Positions 26,574-35,254 of a DNA stretch of 64,000 nucleotides are shown piece after piece (position 1 is the stretch's first letter; each line of letters starts with the position of its first letter). A program made the translations under genes and the position numbers. The DNA comes from Phytohabitans rumicis (GTDB lineage: Bacteria; Actinomycetota; Actinomycetes; Mycobacteriales; Micromonosporaceae), in contig NZ_BLPG01000002.1 in NCBI RefSeq assembly GCF_011764445.1, positions 558,001 to 622,000 of the forward strand. Reading direction: 5' to 3'. Under the pieces are notes generated by a model. That model ran no database searches, was not told where the DNA came from, and saw only the letters and a list, made by a program, of their open reading frames with translations.

Positions 26574-27555
26574 GCCATTCTCCTTCGCCGCCGCAGGCCG
26601 GCGATGCCGCGCGGCATGAGAAACACGACGGCTACGAAGAGCACGCCGAGCAGCAGCGCGCCGCGGCCGGCGACGTACCCGGAAATGGTGTCCCGGACCA
26701 GCAGCGCGACCGCGGCGCCCAGGCACGGGCCCCAGAGGCTGCCGGCGCCGCCGATGACGACGCTGAGCAGCGCCAGCGCGGCCACCTCGAAGCCCAGGTC
26801 GCCAGGGGCGACGAAGCGGGCCTGCGCGGCCCAGAGCGCGCCGCCGGCGCCGGCCACCGCGCCGGCCAGGCAGAAGACGCCGAACTTGGCCAGCGCCGGG
26901 CGGTAGCCCAGGGCCCGCATCCGTGGCTCGTTGTCGCGGATACCGCGCAGGGTACGGCCGTACGGCGAGCTGGCGATCAGCGCGGTGACCGCGAAGACCG
27001 CGACGAAGACGGCGAGCACCCACCAGTAGACGTACCCGGCGGCGCGCAGCGGCGGCCCGCCGGCCACGGTGATGGGCGGCATCCCGACCAGGCCGTTGCT
27101 GCCGCCGACGACGGACCAGGTGTCGGCGATCTGGTGCAGCGACTCGCCGATGGCCAGCGTGAGCATCAGGAAGACGATCCCTTGGCCCGGATCGCCACCC
27201 ATCCGGTCGCCGCGGCGGCGAGCAGGCCGGCGCCGACGGCGGCCAGCAGTTGGACGGCCGCGTCGCTGGTCACGTGGATGCCGACCAGGGCCGCGGTGTA
27301 CGCGCCGACCCCGAAGTACGCCGCCTGGCCGAGCGTCGGCAGGCCGCAGACCCCGGTGAGCAGGTCGACGCTGAGCACCAGCACGGCGAACGCGAGGATC
27401 CGGGTGAGCGTGGAGATCGGATACGCCGCGAGTACGAGCGGAAGCGCCGCCAGCACCAGCAGGGCGAGCCCGGCGGCCGCCCCGCGTGCCCGGTTGCGCG
27501 GCGCCGGCGCGGTGACCGACGCCGCCACGGTCCGCTCCTTCTCCACAGTGGTCAT
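26570..27555 (-). CDS. livM: ABC transporter permease, LivM type (one frame break)
   Basis: About 328 aa after one base is added in the CCC run 27179-27181. The coding-strand context is CCAAGGGATC, the same as one break in the glycosyltransferase. LivM family sequence is clear on both sides: LGQAAYFGVGAYTAAL in the N-terminal part, and GIVFLMLTLAIGES followed by SPYGRTLRGIRDNEPRMRALG (the EAA-like loop) in the C-terminal part. Nine or ten hydrophobic segments are expected. ATG 27555 overlaps the livH stop (ATGA). Confidence 0.85.
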
Positions 27556-28436
27556 GCGGGGACCGCCGATCGGGCGGGGAGCAGGCCGGCCGGGCGGATC
27601 AGCAGCACCGCCGCCATGGCCGCGAAGAGCAGGAACGAGGCGTACTCGGGGACGAGCGCCACGCCGAGCACCTGCACCTGGCCGATCAGCAGGGCGCCGA
27701 TGAGGGCGCCGCGGATCGAGCCGAGCCCGCCGATCACCACCACGACGAGGGCCAGCAGCAGGACCTTCTCGTCCAGGCCCGGCTGGGCGCCGAGGATCGG
27801 CCCGGCGAGCACGCCGCCGACCGCGGCGAGCGCGGCGCCGCTGGCGAACACGCCGACCACGACCAGGCGGGTGTTGATGCCCAGCGCGCCGACCATGGCC
27901 CGGTCGGCGACGGTGGCCCGGATGACGGCGCCGAGCGCGCTGCGCTCGACGATCAGGTAGACCGCCACGGCGAGCGCCGCGCCGAACCCGATGACGAGCA
28001 GCCGGTACAGCGGGTACGTCTGCCCGGCGACCTGCACGCTGCCGGCCAGCGGCCGCGGCGCCGGCACGGAGTGCACGTCCGTGCCGAACACCGCGGCCAG
28101 CAGGTCGGCCACCACCAGGGCCACGCCCAGGGTGAGCAGCGCCTGGTCCAGGTGGTGCGGCGTGGCCTGGGTCATCCCGGCGAGCGCGCCGCCGAGCAGC
28201 GCCCCGACGGCGGCGGCGACCAGCACTGCGGCGACGAAGGCGGTGACCCCGCCGCCGCTGCCCACCAGGGCCACCGCGACGTACGCGCCGACCAGGTAGA
28301 CCGCGCCGTGCGCCAGGTTGAGCACGTCCATCATCCCGAACACGAGGGACAGCCCCACCGAGATGGCGAACAGCAGCGAGCCGAGCGCCAGCCCGTTGAG
28401 CAGGCTCACCAGGTTCGCGTCGAGCCACGCCAGCAT
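27552..28436 (-). CDS. livH: ABC transporter permease, LivH type
   Basis: 294 aa membrane protein with about eight hydrophobic segments. The LivH hallmark VFGMMDVLNLAHGAVYLVGA is at about 33-52, and the cytoplasmic loop ATVADRAMVGALGINTR at about 168-184. It forms the translocation channel with LivM. It starts 13 bp after the substrate-binding lipoprotein gene stop. Confidence 0.88.
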   Translation of the reverse strand: MLAWLDANLVSLLNGLALGSLLFAISVGLSLVFGMMDVLNLAHGAVYLVGAYVAVALVGSGGGVTAFVAAVLVAAAVGALLGGALAGMTQATPHHLDQALLTLGVALVVADLLAAVFGTDVHSVPAPRPLAGSVQVAGQTYPLYRLLVIGFGAALAVAVYLIVERSALGAVIRATVADRAMVGALGINTRLVVVGVFASGAALAAVGGVLAGPILGAQPGLDEKVLLLALVVVVIGGLGSIRGALIGALLIGQVQVLGVALVPEYASFLLFAAMAAVLLIRPAGLLPARSAVPA

Positions 28437-28449
28437 GCCCGCCGCCCCG

Positions 28450-29637
28450 TCAGCTCAGCTCGCGGACGACCGCGTTCACCATGGCACCGCCGCCGGCGCG
28501 GACCTCGCGCAGGTAGTACGGCTGCTGCGGGTCGTGGCTGGCGTCGAAGCTCCACTGCCCGCGCGGGCTGTCGACCGGCCCGATCTCGCCGAACGCCTTG
28601 ACCACCGCCGCGCCGTCGCCGCCGGCCGCCTTGGTCAGTGCCTTGTCCAGCACCGCCGCGGCGTCGTACGCCTGCACCGCGTAGACGGTGGGCGGCGCGG
28701 TGAGCGCCTTCTGGTACGCGTCGACGAACTCCTTGTTGCGCGGGGTGTCCAACTCCGTGGAGTAGTGCAGCGAGGTCTTCACGCCGACCGCGGCCTGGCC
28801 CTGCGCCTTGAGCACGCCGCCCTCGGTGAGGAATCCGGTGCCGTACAAGGGGATCTTCCTGGCGAGGCCGAACTGCTGGTACTGCTGCACGAAGCTGACC
28901 GCCTCGGCGCCGGCGTAGAAGCTGTAGACGGCCTTCGCGCCGCTGGCGAGGATCTCCGACAGGTACGGCTGGAAGTCCTGGGTCTTGCCGAACGGCGTGT
29001 ACTTCTCCCCCGCCACCGTGCCGCCGGCGGCCTGGAAGGTGCTCTTGAACCCGGCGACCATCTCCTTGCCGGCGGCGTAGTCGGCGGCGATCAGGTACAC
29101 CTTGCCGCCCGCGACCTCCTGCGCCACGGCCGCGCCGAGCGCCGCGCTGACCTTGCCGTTGGAGAAGCTGGTCCGCCAGACGTAGTCGGACTTCTGCGCC
29201 CCGGTGATCGCGTCGGCGCCCGCGTTGGCGATCACCAGCGGCACCTTGGACTCGTCGAAGAGGTTGCGGACGCCGAGCGCGACCGCGGAGTTGACGATCC
29301 CGACCACCGCCGCGACCTGGTCCTGGGTGACCAGCTTCTGGGCGGCCGGTACGCCGGTCTGCGGGCCCTCGCCCTCGTCGGCGGTGACCAGCTTGACCGT
29401 GCGGCCGCCGAGCTTGCCGCCGTGCTGGTCGAGGTAGAGCTGGAAGCCGTTGCGCATGTCCTGCCCGAGTGGGGCGTAGACGCCGGACAGCGGTACCAGC
29501 AGGCCGATCTTCACGTCGCCGGTGGCCTCGGCGCCGCCGGATTCCTCCAGGCTCGAGCCGCCGCAGCCGGACAGCGCGAGGGCAACGGTCAGGAGTCCGG
29601 CGCCGGCGATCCGGCCGCCGAGGGGTGGAACGCCCAT
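28450..29637 (-). CDS. ABC transporter substrate-binding lipoprotein (Leu/Ile/Val-type)
   Basis: 395 aa. A signal peptide of type II ends in the lipobox LALSGC (Cys about 25). The periplasmic-binding-protein type 1 fold follows, opening with VKIGLLVPLSGVYAPLGQDM. Similar proteins in aromatic-degradation clusters bind aromatic acids instead of branched amino acids. It is first in the minus-strand transporter operon, behind a TTGACG/TAGAGT promoter and divergent from paaX at 29823. Confidence 0.88.
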   Translation of the reverse strand: MGVPPLGGRIAGAGLLTVALALSGCGGSSLEESGGAEATGDVKIGLLVPLSGVYAPLGQDMRNGFQLYLDQHGGKLGGRTVKLVTADEGEGPQTGVPAAQKLVTQDQVAAVVGIVNSAVALGVRNLFDESKVPLVIANAGADAITGAQKSDYVWRTSFSNGKVSAALGAAVAQEVAGGKVYLIAADYAAGKEMVAGFKSTFQAAGGTVAGEKYTPFGKTQDFQPYLSEILASGAKAVYSFYAGAEAVSFVQQYQQFGLARKIPLYGTGFLTEGGVLKAQGQAAVGVKTSLHYSTELDTPRNKEFVDAYQKALTAPPTVYAVQAYDAAAVLDKALTKAAGGDGAAVVKAFGEIGPVDSPRGQWSFDASHDPQQPYYLREVRAGGGAMVNAVVRELS

Positions 29638-29694
29638 CGGGGTCCTCCTTCACCCATCGCCCGGCCGGTGCCTGGCCGGGACTGGTGGCCTGAG

Positions 29695-29731
29695 ACTCTA
29701 CAGAGCCAATACAGAACGTCAAGTAGATGTC
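29695..29731 (-). promoter_or_regulatory. Promoter and candidate PaaX site before the first transporter operon
   Basis: On the minus strand TTGACG (29717-29722) and TAGAGT (29695-29700) are spaced by 16 bp, identical to the boxC promoter. TAGATGTC (plus strand, 29724-29731) abuts the -35. The same octamer lies inside the promoter of the second transporter operon at 31720-31727, so it may be a PaaX-type operator. Confidence 0.55.
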
Positions 29732-29822
29732 GAAGATAGGCTCGTGGATCGTTATGACGTTCCTTGATCGCCACAGTGGAGCGCGGGGTAGGGCGCGGCC
29801 GCGTACCGCTACATTTGGCCGC

Positions 29823-30680
29823 ATGGCAAGGGGTACCGACACCACCACCCGGCCGGTGCTGACCCGCCGGCACAGCGTTGGCGCGGCCAGCGCGCGGTCG
29901 CTGCTGCTGACCGTGCTCGGCGAGTTCGCGCTGCCGTCCGGCAAACCGGCCTGGACCTCGGCGCTGGTGCACGTCCTCGGCGGGCTCGGCGCCGAGGAGA
30001 AGTCCGCCCGGCAGGCGATCGCCCGTACGGCGGCCGACGGGTGGATCGTCTCCGAGCGGGACGGCCGGCGGGTGCGCTGGGTGCTCACCCCGGTGGGCCG
30101 CCGACTGCTCACCGAGGGCACCGAGCGGATCTACACCCACGGCGCGTCACGTCAGGTTTGGGACGGACGTTGGTTGATCGTCATGGCGACCGTGCCGGAG
30201 ACCCAGCGCAAGCTGCGCCACAAGCTACAGACCCAGCTGGCCTGGGCCGGGTTCGGCAACCCGACGGCCGGGATGTGGGTCAGCCCGCACCCCGAGCGGG
30301 AGGCCGAGGTCAAGCAGATCATGCACGACCTCGGGCTGGACGCGACCGCGCTGTCGTTCACCGGCCCGTTCGCCGGCGTGGGCTCCGAGCGCTCCCTGGT
30401 GCAGCGGGCCTGGGACCTGGACGACGTCGAGGCGCATTACGAGGCGTTCATGGACGAGTTCTCCGGCGTACGCCCCGAGCCCGGCGACGCCACCCTGCTG
30501 GCCCAGGTGCGGCTCGTGCACGAGTGGCGCCGGTTCCCGTTCCTGGACCCGCTGCTGCCGGACGAACTGCTGCCGCCGCGGTGGCTGGGCCAGCGCGCCC
30601 GCACCCTCTTCGACACCCAGCACGCCGCCTGGCAGGACGGCGCCCGCCAGCGGTGGGAGGAGCTGTCCGCCGCGGGCTAG
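29823..30680 (+). CDS. PaaX-family transcriptional regulator 1
   Basis: 285 aa. The N-terminal winged helix runs SLLLTVLGEFALPSGKPAWT to VRWVLTPVGRRLL. The PaaX central domain starts WDGRWLIVMATVPETQR, and the C-terminal domain has the PLLPDELLPPRWLGQRARTL segment that is conserved in the family. PaaX proteins repress aromatic-acid pathways and are released by the CoA thioester. It is divergent from the first transporter operon and ends 3 bp from the convergent second paaX. No Shine-Dalgarno precedes ATG 29823. A TACATT -10-like hexamer nearby suggests a leaderless start. Confidence 0.88.
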   Translation: MARGTDTTTRPVLTRRHSVGAASARSLLLTVLGEFALPSGKPAWTSALVHVLGGLGAEEKSARQAIARTAADGWIVSERDGRRVRWVLTPVGRRLLTEGTERIYTHGASRQVWDGRWLIVMATVPETQRKLRHKLQTQLAWAGFGNPTAGMWVSPHPEREAEVKQIMHDLGLDATALSFTGPFAGVGSERSLVQRAWDLDDVEAHYEAFMDEFSGVRPEPGDATLLAQVRLVHEWRRFPFLDPLLPDELLPPRWLGQRARTLFDTQHAAWQDGARQRWEELSAAG

Positions 30681-30683
30681 CCC

Positions 30684-31595
30684 TTAGGCACGGTCGCGGC
30701 TGGTGTGGCCGCGCACCAGGTCGGCCAGCGCCTCGTCGTACCCGGCGACCACCTGGACCACCCGCTGCACGGCCAGGGCGGCGAGGCCGTCGTACAACTC
30801 GATGAACAGCTCCCGGGCCCGTGCCCGCGGCCAGCCCGGCGGCAGCAGCGCGGCGGGTAGCTCCGGGTCGAGGCCGGGCATGGTGCGCCAGTCGTCCATC
30901 AGCGCGGTCCGCGCCACCAGGGCCTCCGCGGTGCCGACGCGCCCGCCGCGCCACCGCTGCCGGACCGGCTCGTACGCGCTCAGCAGCCGCTCGTACCCGC
31001 CCCGCAGCGCGTCGAGGTCCCAGGCCAGGGTGGGGTGGCCGGCGCCCGGACCGCCCCGCGCCAGCTCCGCGGTGAACACCGTTGCCCGGTCGATGCCGAG
31101 CTCGGACAGGATCGCGGTCACCTCGGCGATCCGCTCGTGCGGGCAGACCCAGAGCCCGTCGTAGAGCGGCGCGAAGCCGTACCAGCCGAGCCGGGTGCGC
31201 AGCGCGTGCCGCAGGTCCCGGCGGCCCTCGGGGACCGAGAAGGCGGCCATCGTCCACCGGCCGGACCACCGCCCCGCCTCGGCCCCGAACGACAGGATGT
31301 GCCCCCGACCCTCGGCGAGCACCGCGGCGGCGCGGGCGCTCAGCGCGTACGAGGTGTGCCGGCCCGACTTGGACAGCTCCAGCAGCCCGCGGCGGGCCAG
31401 CCGGCTCAGCGCGGCGCGGGCGCTGACCTCCGTGATGCCGAACTCGCCCAGGAGCGCCACGAGCGCGGCGGACGGCAGCGGCGCGCGCCGGCCGTACCAG
31501 TAGTCGCCGAGCAACGTCAGCAGCAGGTGCTGCGGGTTGCTGCCGGCCTGGGCGCGGGGAAGGTCCGAGGCGGGCGTCGCGGGCTGGACCGCCAT
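30684..31595 (-). CDS. PaaX-family transcriptional regulator 2
   Basis: 303 aa. The order is the same as in PaaX 1: winged helix (LLLTLLGDYWYGRRAPLPSA to RHTSYALSARAAAVL), central domain from WSGRWTMAAFSVPEGRRDL, and C-terminal LPAALLPPGWPRARARELF. The two proteins share the family pattern but differ throughout, so this is not a recent duplication. ATG 31595 is preceded six bases upstream by TATAGT, suggesting a leaderless transcript; an in-frame ATG at 31619 would add eight residues. It is divergent from the second transporter operon, which it probably represses. Confidence 0.87.
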   Translation of the reverse strand: MAVQPATPASDLPRAQAGSNPQHLLLTLLGDYWYGRRAPLPSAALVALLGEFGITEVSARAALSRLARRGLLELSKSGRHTSYALSARAAAVLAEGRGHILSFGAEAGRWSGRWTMAAFSVPEGRRDLRHALRTRLGWYGFAPLYDGLWVCPHERIAEVTAILSELGIDRATVFTAELARGGPGAGHPTLAWDLDALRGGYERLLSAYEPVRQRWRGGRVGTAEALVARTALMDDWRTMPGLDPELPAALLPPGWPRARARELFIELYDGLAALAVQRVVQVVAGYDEALADLVRGHTSRDRA

Positions 31596-31704
31596 GCGAT
31601 CACTATACAGATTTCGCATCGCCCGCCAGCCATCGAGCCAACCGGGGAGAGCGGATGCGCACGTCTTTGACCCACTTCCGGTCGAGCAATATTCGGCATG
31701 AATG

Positions 31705-31733
31705 TTGACCAGCGTGCAATAGATGTCTAGCTT
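31705..31733 (+). promoter_or_regulatory. Promoter of the second transporter operon
   Basis: TTGACC (31705-31710) and TAGCTT (31728-31733) are 17 bp apart. The spacer ends in TAGATGTC (31720-31727), shared with the promoter region at 29724. The first ORF starts 41 bp downstream, behind GGGAGG. Confidence 0.5.
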
Positions 31734-31774
31734 CGATGTAACACAACGCTGTCCCCTCGTGGTGGGAGGCACCC

Positions 31775-32965
31775 GTGCGAGGTACCGCCGTCTGCGTCGC
31801 CGCGCTCGCCATGGTGTGTGCCATGGCCGGCTGCGGCGACGACTCATCCACCGGTGACGACGAAGGCCCCATCAAGGTGGGCCAGATCGTGTCGCTGACC
31901 GGCAACTACGCACCGCTCGGCACCGAAAACGAGAAATCCGTGAAGCTCGCGGTGGAGCAGGTCAACGCGGCCGGCGGCGTGCTCGGCCGCCAGATCGAGC
32001 TGACCGTCCGCGACGACAAGAGCCAGCCCGACCAGTCGGTGCTGGCGTTCAACGACCTCAAGGGCCAGGACGTCGCCGCCGTGATCGGCTCGCCGTTCTC
32101 CAACTCCGCGCTGGCCACCATCCCGCTGGTCGACCGGGAGAAGATCCCGTACATCTCGCTGACCCCGGCCGACGAGCAGGTCAACCCCGTCCACCCGTAC
32201 GTCTTCGTGGTCCCGGCGACCGCCGGCACGTACGCGGACCGGATCCTGCAGTACCTCAAGGCGCAGAACATCACCAAGGTCGCCGTGGCGTACGACGGCA
32301 AGAGCTCCTACGCCAAGGCCGGCTTCAACGGCACCAAGAGCAAGGCGTCCGGGCACGGCATCACGCTCACCGCCACCCCGGAGTTCCAGACCACCACCAC
32401 GGAGTTCTCCGCGGTCTTCAACCAGGTGCGCTCCTCCGGGGCGCAGGCGCTGGTCGTCTGGGCCACCGGCGCGCCCGGCGTGGCCCTGGCCAAGCAGTAC
32501 GCCACCGCCGGCCTCAACCTCCCGGTCGTGTTCACCGGGGCACAGGCCAGCAAGCTGTGGCTCGACCCGGTCGGCGCGGCCGCGGACGGCGTCCTCGTGG
32601 CCAGCTCCATCGGCGTCGTCGGGGCCAGCCTGCCCGACGGGGCGCAGAAGACGGCCATCAACGAGCTCGCCGGCCCGTTCCAGGAAAAGTACGGGTACGC
32701 CCCGCCGCAGTTCGCGCAGGACGGCTACACCGGCGTCAAGCTGCTCGTCGCCGCCATCGAGAAGGCCGGCAGCACCGACCCGGCGAAGATCCAGGCCGCG
32801 CTGGAAGGGCTCAGCGCCGTCACCCCGAACGGCGCCTACGCCTACAGCGCGACCGACCACGCCGGCCTCAAGGCCGACTACATCTCCATCAACGCCGTCC
32901 AGGGCGGCAAGTTCGTCCCCACCGAGTGGGCCATGCAGCAACTGACCGCGGTGGCCGGTAAGTGA
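31775..32965 (+). CDS. ABC transporter substrate-binding lipoprotein 2 (Leu/Ile/Val-type)
   Basis: 396 aa from GTG 31775, with GGGAGG upstream. A short signal peptide ends in the lipobox MAGC (Cys about 20). The type 1 binding fold opens IKVGQIVSLTGNYAPLGTEN and includes VAVAYDGKSSYAKAGFNG. It is only broadly similar to the first binding protein, so the two importers probably differ in substrate. It heads a five-gene operon whose next start overlaps its stop (GTGA). Confidence 0.88.
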   Translation: MRGTAVCVAALAMVCAMAGCGDDSSTGDDEGPIKVGQIVSLTGNYAPLGTENEKSVKLAVEQVNAAGGVLGRQIELTVRDDKSQPDQSVLAFNDLKGQDVAAVIGSPFSNSALATIPLVDREKIPYISLTPADEQVNPVHPYVFVVPATAGTYADRILQYLKAQNITKVAVAYDGKSSYAKAGFNGTKSKASGHGITLTATPEFQTTTTEFSAVFNQVRSSGAQALVVWATGAPGVALAKQYATAGLNLPVVFTGAQASKLWLDPVGAAADGVLVASSIGVVGASLPDGAQKTAINELAGPFQEKYGYAPPQFAQDGYTGVKLLVAAIEKAGSTDPAKIQAALEGLSAVTPNGAYAYSATDHAGLKADYISINAVQGGKFVPTEWAMQQLTAVAGK

Positions 32966-33744
32966 CCGAACCCCTGTTGCGGGTCGCCGGCGTGTCCCGC
33001 GCGTTCGGCGGCGTGTACGCCGTGCGCGACGTCAGCCTCGACGTCGCGCCCGGCGAACTGCGCGGCGTCATCGGGCCCAACGGCGCCGGCAAGTCCACAT
33101 TGTTCAACCTCATCGGCGGCCAGCTCGCCGCCCAGTCCGGCACCATCGCGTACGCCGGCGGCCGGGTCGACCGGCTGCCGGCGCACCGGCGGGCCCGGCT
33201 CGGCATCGCGATCGTCTTCCAGGGCGCCCGCATCTTCCGCGGCATGACCGCCCTGGAGAACGTGATGGTCGGCGCGCACGCCACCACCCGCGGCGGCTTC
33301 GCCAGCGCCGTGCTGCGCCTGCCCGCGCACCGCCGGGCGGAACGCGAGATCCGGCACCAGGCCCGCGAGGCGCTGGACCGGGTCGGGCTCGCCGACTGGG
33401 CGGACCGGTCGGCCGAGGCGCTGCCGCTGGGCCAGCAGCGGGCGCTGCAGGTCGCCCGCGCGCTGTGCGGCCGGCCGCGCCTGCTGCTGCTCGACGAGCC
33501 CGCCGCCGGGCTGCGCGCCGCCGAGCGGGACGCCCTCGCCCAGCTCATCGAGGAGCTGAAGGCCGGCGGCCTCACCATGATCAAGATCGAGCACGACGTC
33601 GCCTTCGTGACCCGCCTCGCCGACCGGGTCACCGTGCTGGACCTCGGCCGCGTGATCGCCGAGGGCACGCCCGCCGAGATCCGCGCCCATCCCGCGGTCA
33701 TCGCCGCGTACCTGGGCTCCTCGGCCGAGGAGGTGACGCCATGA
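32962..33744 (+). CDS. livG: ABC transporter ATP-binding protein 2, LivG type
   Basis: 260 aa. Walker A GPNGAGKST (about 38), signature LPLGQQRALQVARAL (about 153, an LPLGQ variant of LSGGQ), Walker B RLLLLDEPAAGL (about 173) and switch His in IKIEHDVAFV. The FQGARIFRGMTALENVMVG segment is typical of LivG. GTG overlaps the binding-protein stop and its own stop overlaps livF. Confidence 0.88.
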   Translation: MTEPLLRVAGVSRAFGGVYAVRDVSLDVAPGELRGVIGPNGAGKSTLFNLIGGQLAAQSGTIAYAGGRVDRLPAHRRARLGIAIVFQGARIFRGMTALENVMVGAHATTRGGFASAVLRLPAHRRAEREIRHQAREALDRVGLADWADRSAEALPLGQQRALQVARALCGRPRLLLLDEPAAGLRAAERDALAQLIEELKAGGLTMIKIEHDVAFVTRLADRVTVLDLGRVIAEGTPAEIRAHPAVIAAYLGSSAEEVTP

Positions 33745-34397
33745 TCGAGGTCGTCGACCTCACCGTCCGATATGGAGCCGCGGTCGCCCTGGACCGCGTC
33801 AGCCTCACCGTCGGCGCCGGCGAGATGGTCGCGCTCATCGGACCCAACGGCGCCGGCAAGTCCACATTGGTCAACACGCTCTCCGGCATCCTGCGCCCGG
33901 CCGGCGGCACCGTACGCGTCCACGGCCGCCTCGCCCACGTGCCCGAGGGCCGCCAGATGTTCGCCGACCTGACCGTCGAGGACAACCTGCGGCTCGGCGG
34001 CTGGCGCGGCAGAAACCGGGACACCGCGCCGATCTACGAGATCCTGCCCGACCTCGGACCGCTGCGCCGCCGCCGCGCCGGCCTGCTGTCCGGCGGCCAG
34101 CAGCAGATGGTCGCCGTGGGCCGGGCGCTGATGGCCCGCCCGGAGGTCCTGGCCATCGACGAGCTGTCCCTGGGCCTCGCCCCGCTCGTCGTCGCCGACC
34201 TGGCCCGGCACCTGCGCGCGCTCAACGCCGGACGCGGCCTAGCCGTCCTGCTCATCGAGCAGAACGCCCGCCTCGCCCTCGACCTGTGCACCCGCGCGTA
34301 CGTCCTGGAAGCGGGCCGCATCGTCGCCGCGGGTGACTCGGCCGAGCTGGCCGCCAGCCCGCGGGTCGCCGACGCGTATCTGGGAGTGGCGAGATGA
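33741..34397 (+). CDS. livF: ABC transporter ATP-binding protein 2, LivF type
   Basis: 218 aa, slightly short for LivF. Walker A GPNGAGKST (about 34), signature LSGGQQQMVAVGRAL (about 116), Walker B EVLAIDELSLGLAP (about 137), where the usual Asp-Glu-Pro is Asp-Glu-Leu, as is common in LivF. The variable loop after Walker A is shorter than usual. ATG overlaps the livG stop by 4 bp and its stop overlaps the livH start. Confidence 0.86.
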   Translation: MIEVVDLTVRYGAAVALDRVSLTVGAGEMVALIGPNGAGKSTLVNTLSGILRPAGGTVRVHGRLAHVPEGRQMFADLTVEDNLRLGGWRGRNRDTAPIYEILPDLGPLRRRRAGLLSGGQQQMVAVGRALMARPEVLAIDELSLGLAPLVVADLARHLRALNAGRGLAVLLIEQNARLALDLCTRAYVLEAGRIVAAGDSAELAASPRVADAYLGVAR

Positions 34398-35254
34398 GTG
34401 AACTGTTGCAGTACCTCATCACCGGGCTCGGCGGCGGCTGCGCGTTCGCGCTCGTCGGCAGCGGCCTCGTCGTCATCCACCGGGTCACCCGCGTGGTCAA
34501 CTTCGCCCAGGGCTCGTTCGCCGTCATCGCCGCGATGACCGCCTCCACCCTGCTGGCCAGCGGCCTGCCGCACGGCGTGTCGGAGACCCTCGCCGTCGCG
34601 GTCGGCGCCGGCGCGGGCCTGCTGGTCGGACTCGTCGCGATCGGCAAGCCGGGCACGCCGCCCGGCGCCTCGCTCATCGTCACCCTCGGCCTCGGCGTCT
34701 TCGCGTACGCCGTCGAGGTCCTGATCTGGGGCGACCAGCCGCGCTCGTTCGGCGGCGTGCCCGGCGCGGTCGACGTCCTCGGCGCCCGCTTCCAGGCCCA
34801 CTACCTGCTCATCATCGGCGCCACGCTGGCCGTGTTCGCCGGCATGGGCGTGCTGTTCGCCCGCACCGACGTGGGCCGCGCGCTGACCGCGTGCTCCGCC
34901 AACCCGTACGCCGCCAAGGTCGTGGGCATCGACGTACGCCGGATGGGCCTGCTGTCGTTCGTCATCGGCGGCGCGCTCGGCGGCCTCGCCGGCGTGCTGG
35001 TCACCCCCATCCAACTGGTGACCTTCGACTACGACGTCACCCTCATCGTCGGCGGCTTCGCCGCCGCCATCCTCGGCGGCCTGATGCGACCGGCGCTCAC
35101 CCTGATCGGCGGGCTGCTGCTCGGCGTCGCGCAGGCCCTCGTCGCCGGGTACGGCAACGCCGCGTACCAGATGGAGGTCGCGCTGGTGCTGATGCTGGCC
35201 GTCATGATCGGGCAGGCCGCGCGGCGGCCGATCGTCCAGGAGGAGGTCGCTTGA
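34394..35254 (+). CDS. livH: ABC transporter permease 2, LivH type
   Basis: 286 aa membrane protein with about eight hydrophobic segments. LivH pattern is seen in GLVVIHRVTRVVNFAQGSFA (about 26-45) and in the loop ALTACSANPYAAKVVGID (about 162-179). ATG 34394 overlaps the livF stop (ATGA), and its stop TGA overlaps the TTG start of livM. Confidence 0.87.
   Translation: MSELLQYLITGLGGGCAFALVGSGLVVIHRVTRVVNFAQGSFAVIAAMTASTLLASGLPHGVSETLAVAVGAGAGLLVGLVAIGKPGTPPGASLIVTLGLGVFAYAVEVLIWGDQPRSFGGVPGAVDVLGARFQAHYLLIIGATLAVFAGMGVLFARTDVGRALTACSANPYAAKVVGIDVRRMGLLSFVIGGALGGLAGVLVTPIQLVTFDYDVTLIVGGFAAAILGGLMRPALTLIGGLLLGVAQALVAGYGNAAYQMEVALVLMLAVMIGQAARRPIVQEEVA

Noticed and set aside
25102-29637. Assigning importer 1 firmly to branched-chain amino acids
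   Set aside because: Family resemblance alone does not give the substrate. PaaX and the box operon favour aromatic acids, so only the Liv subunit type is named.
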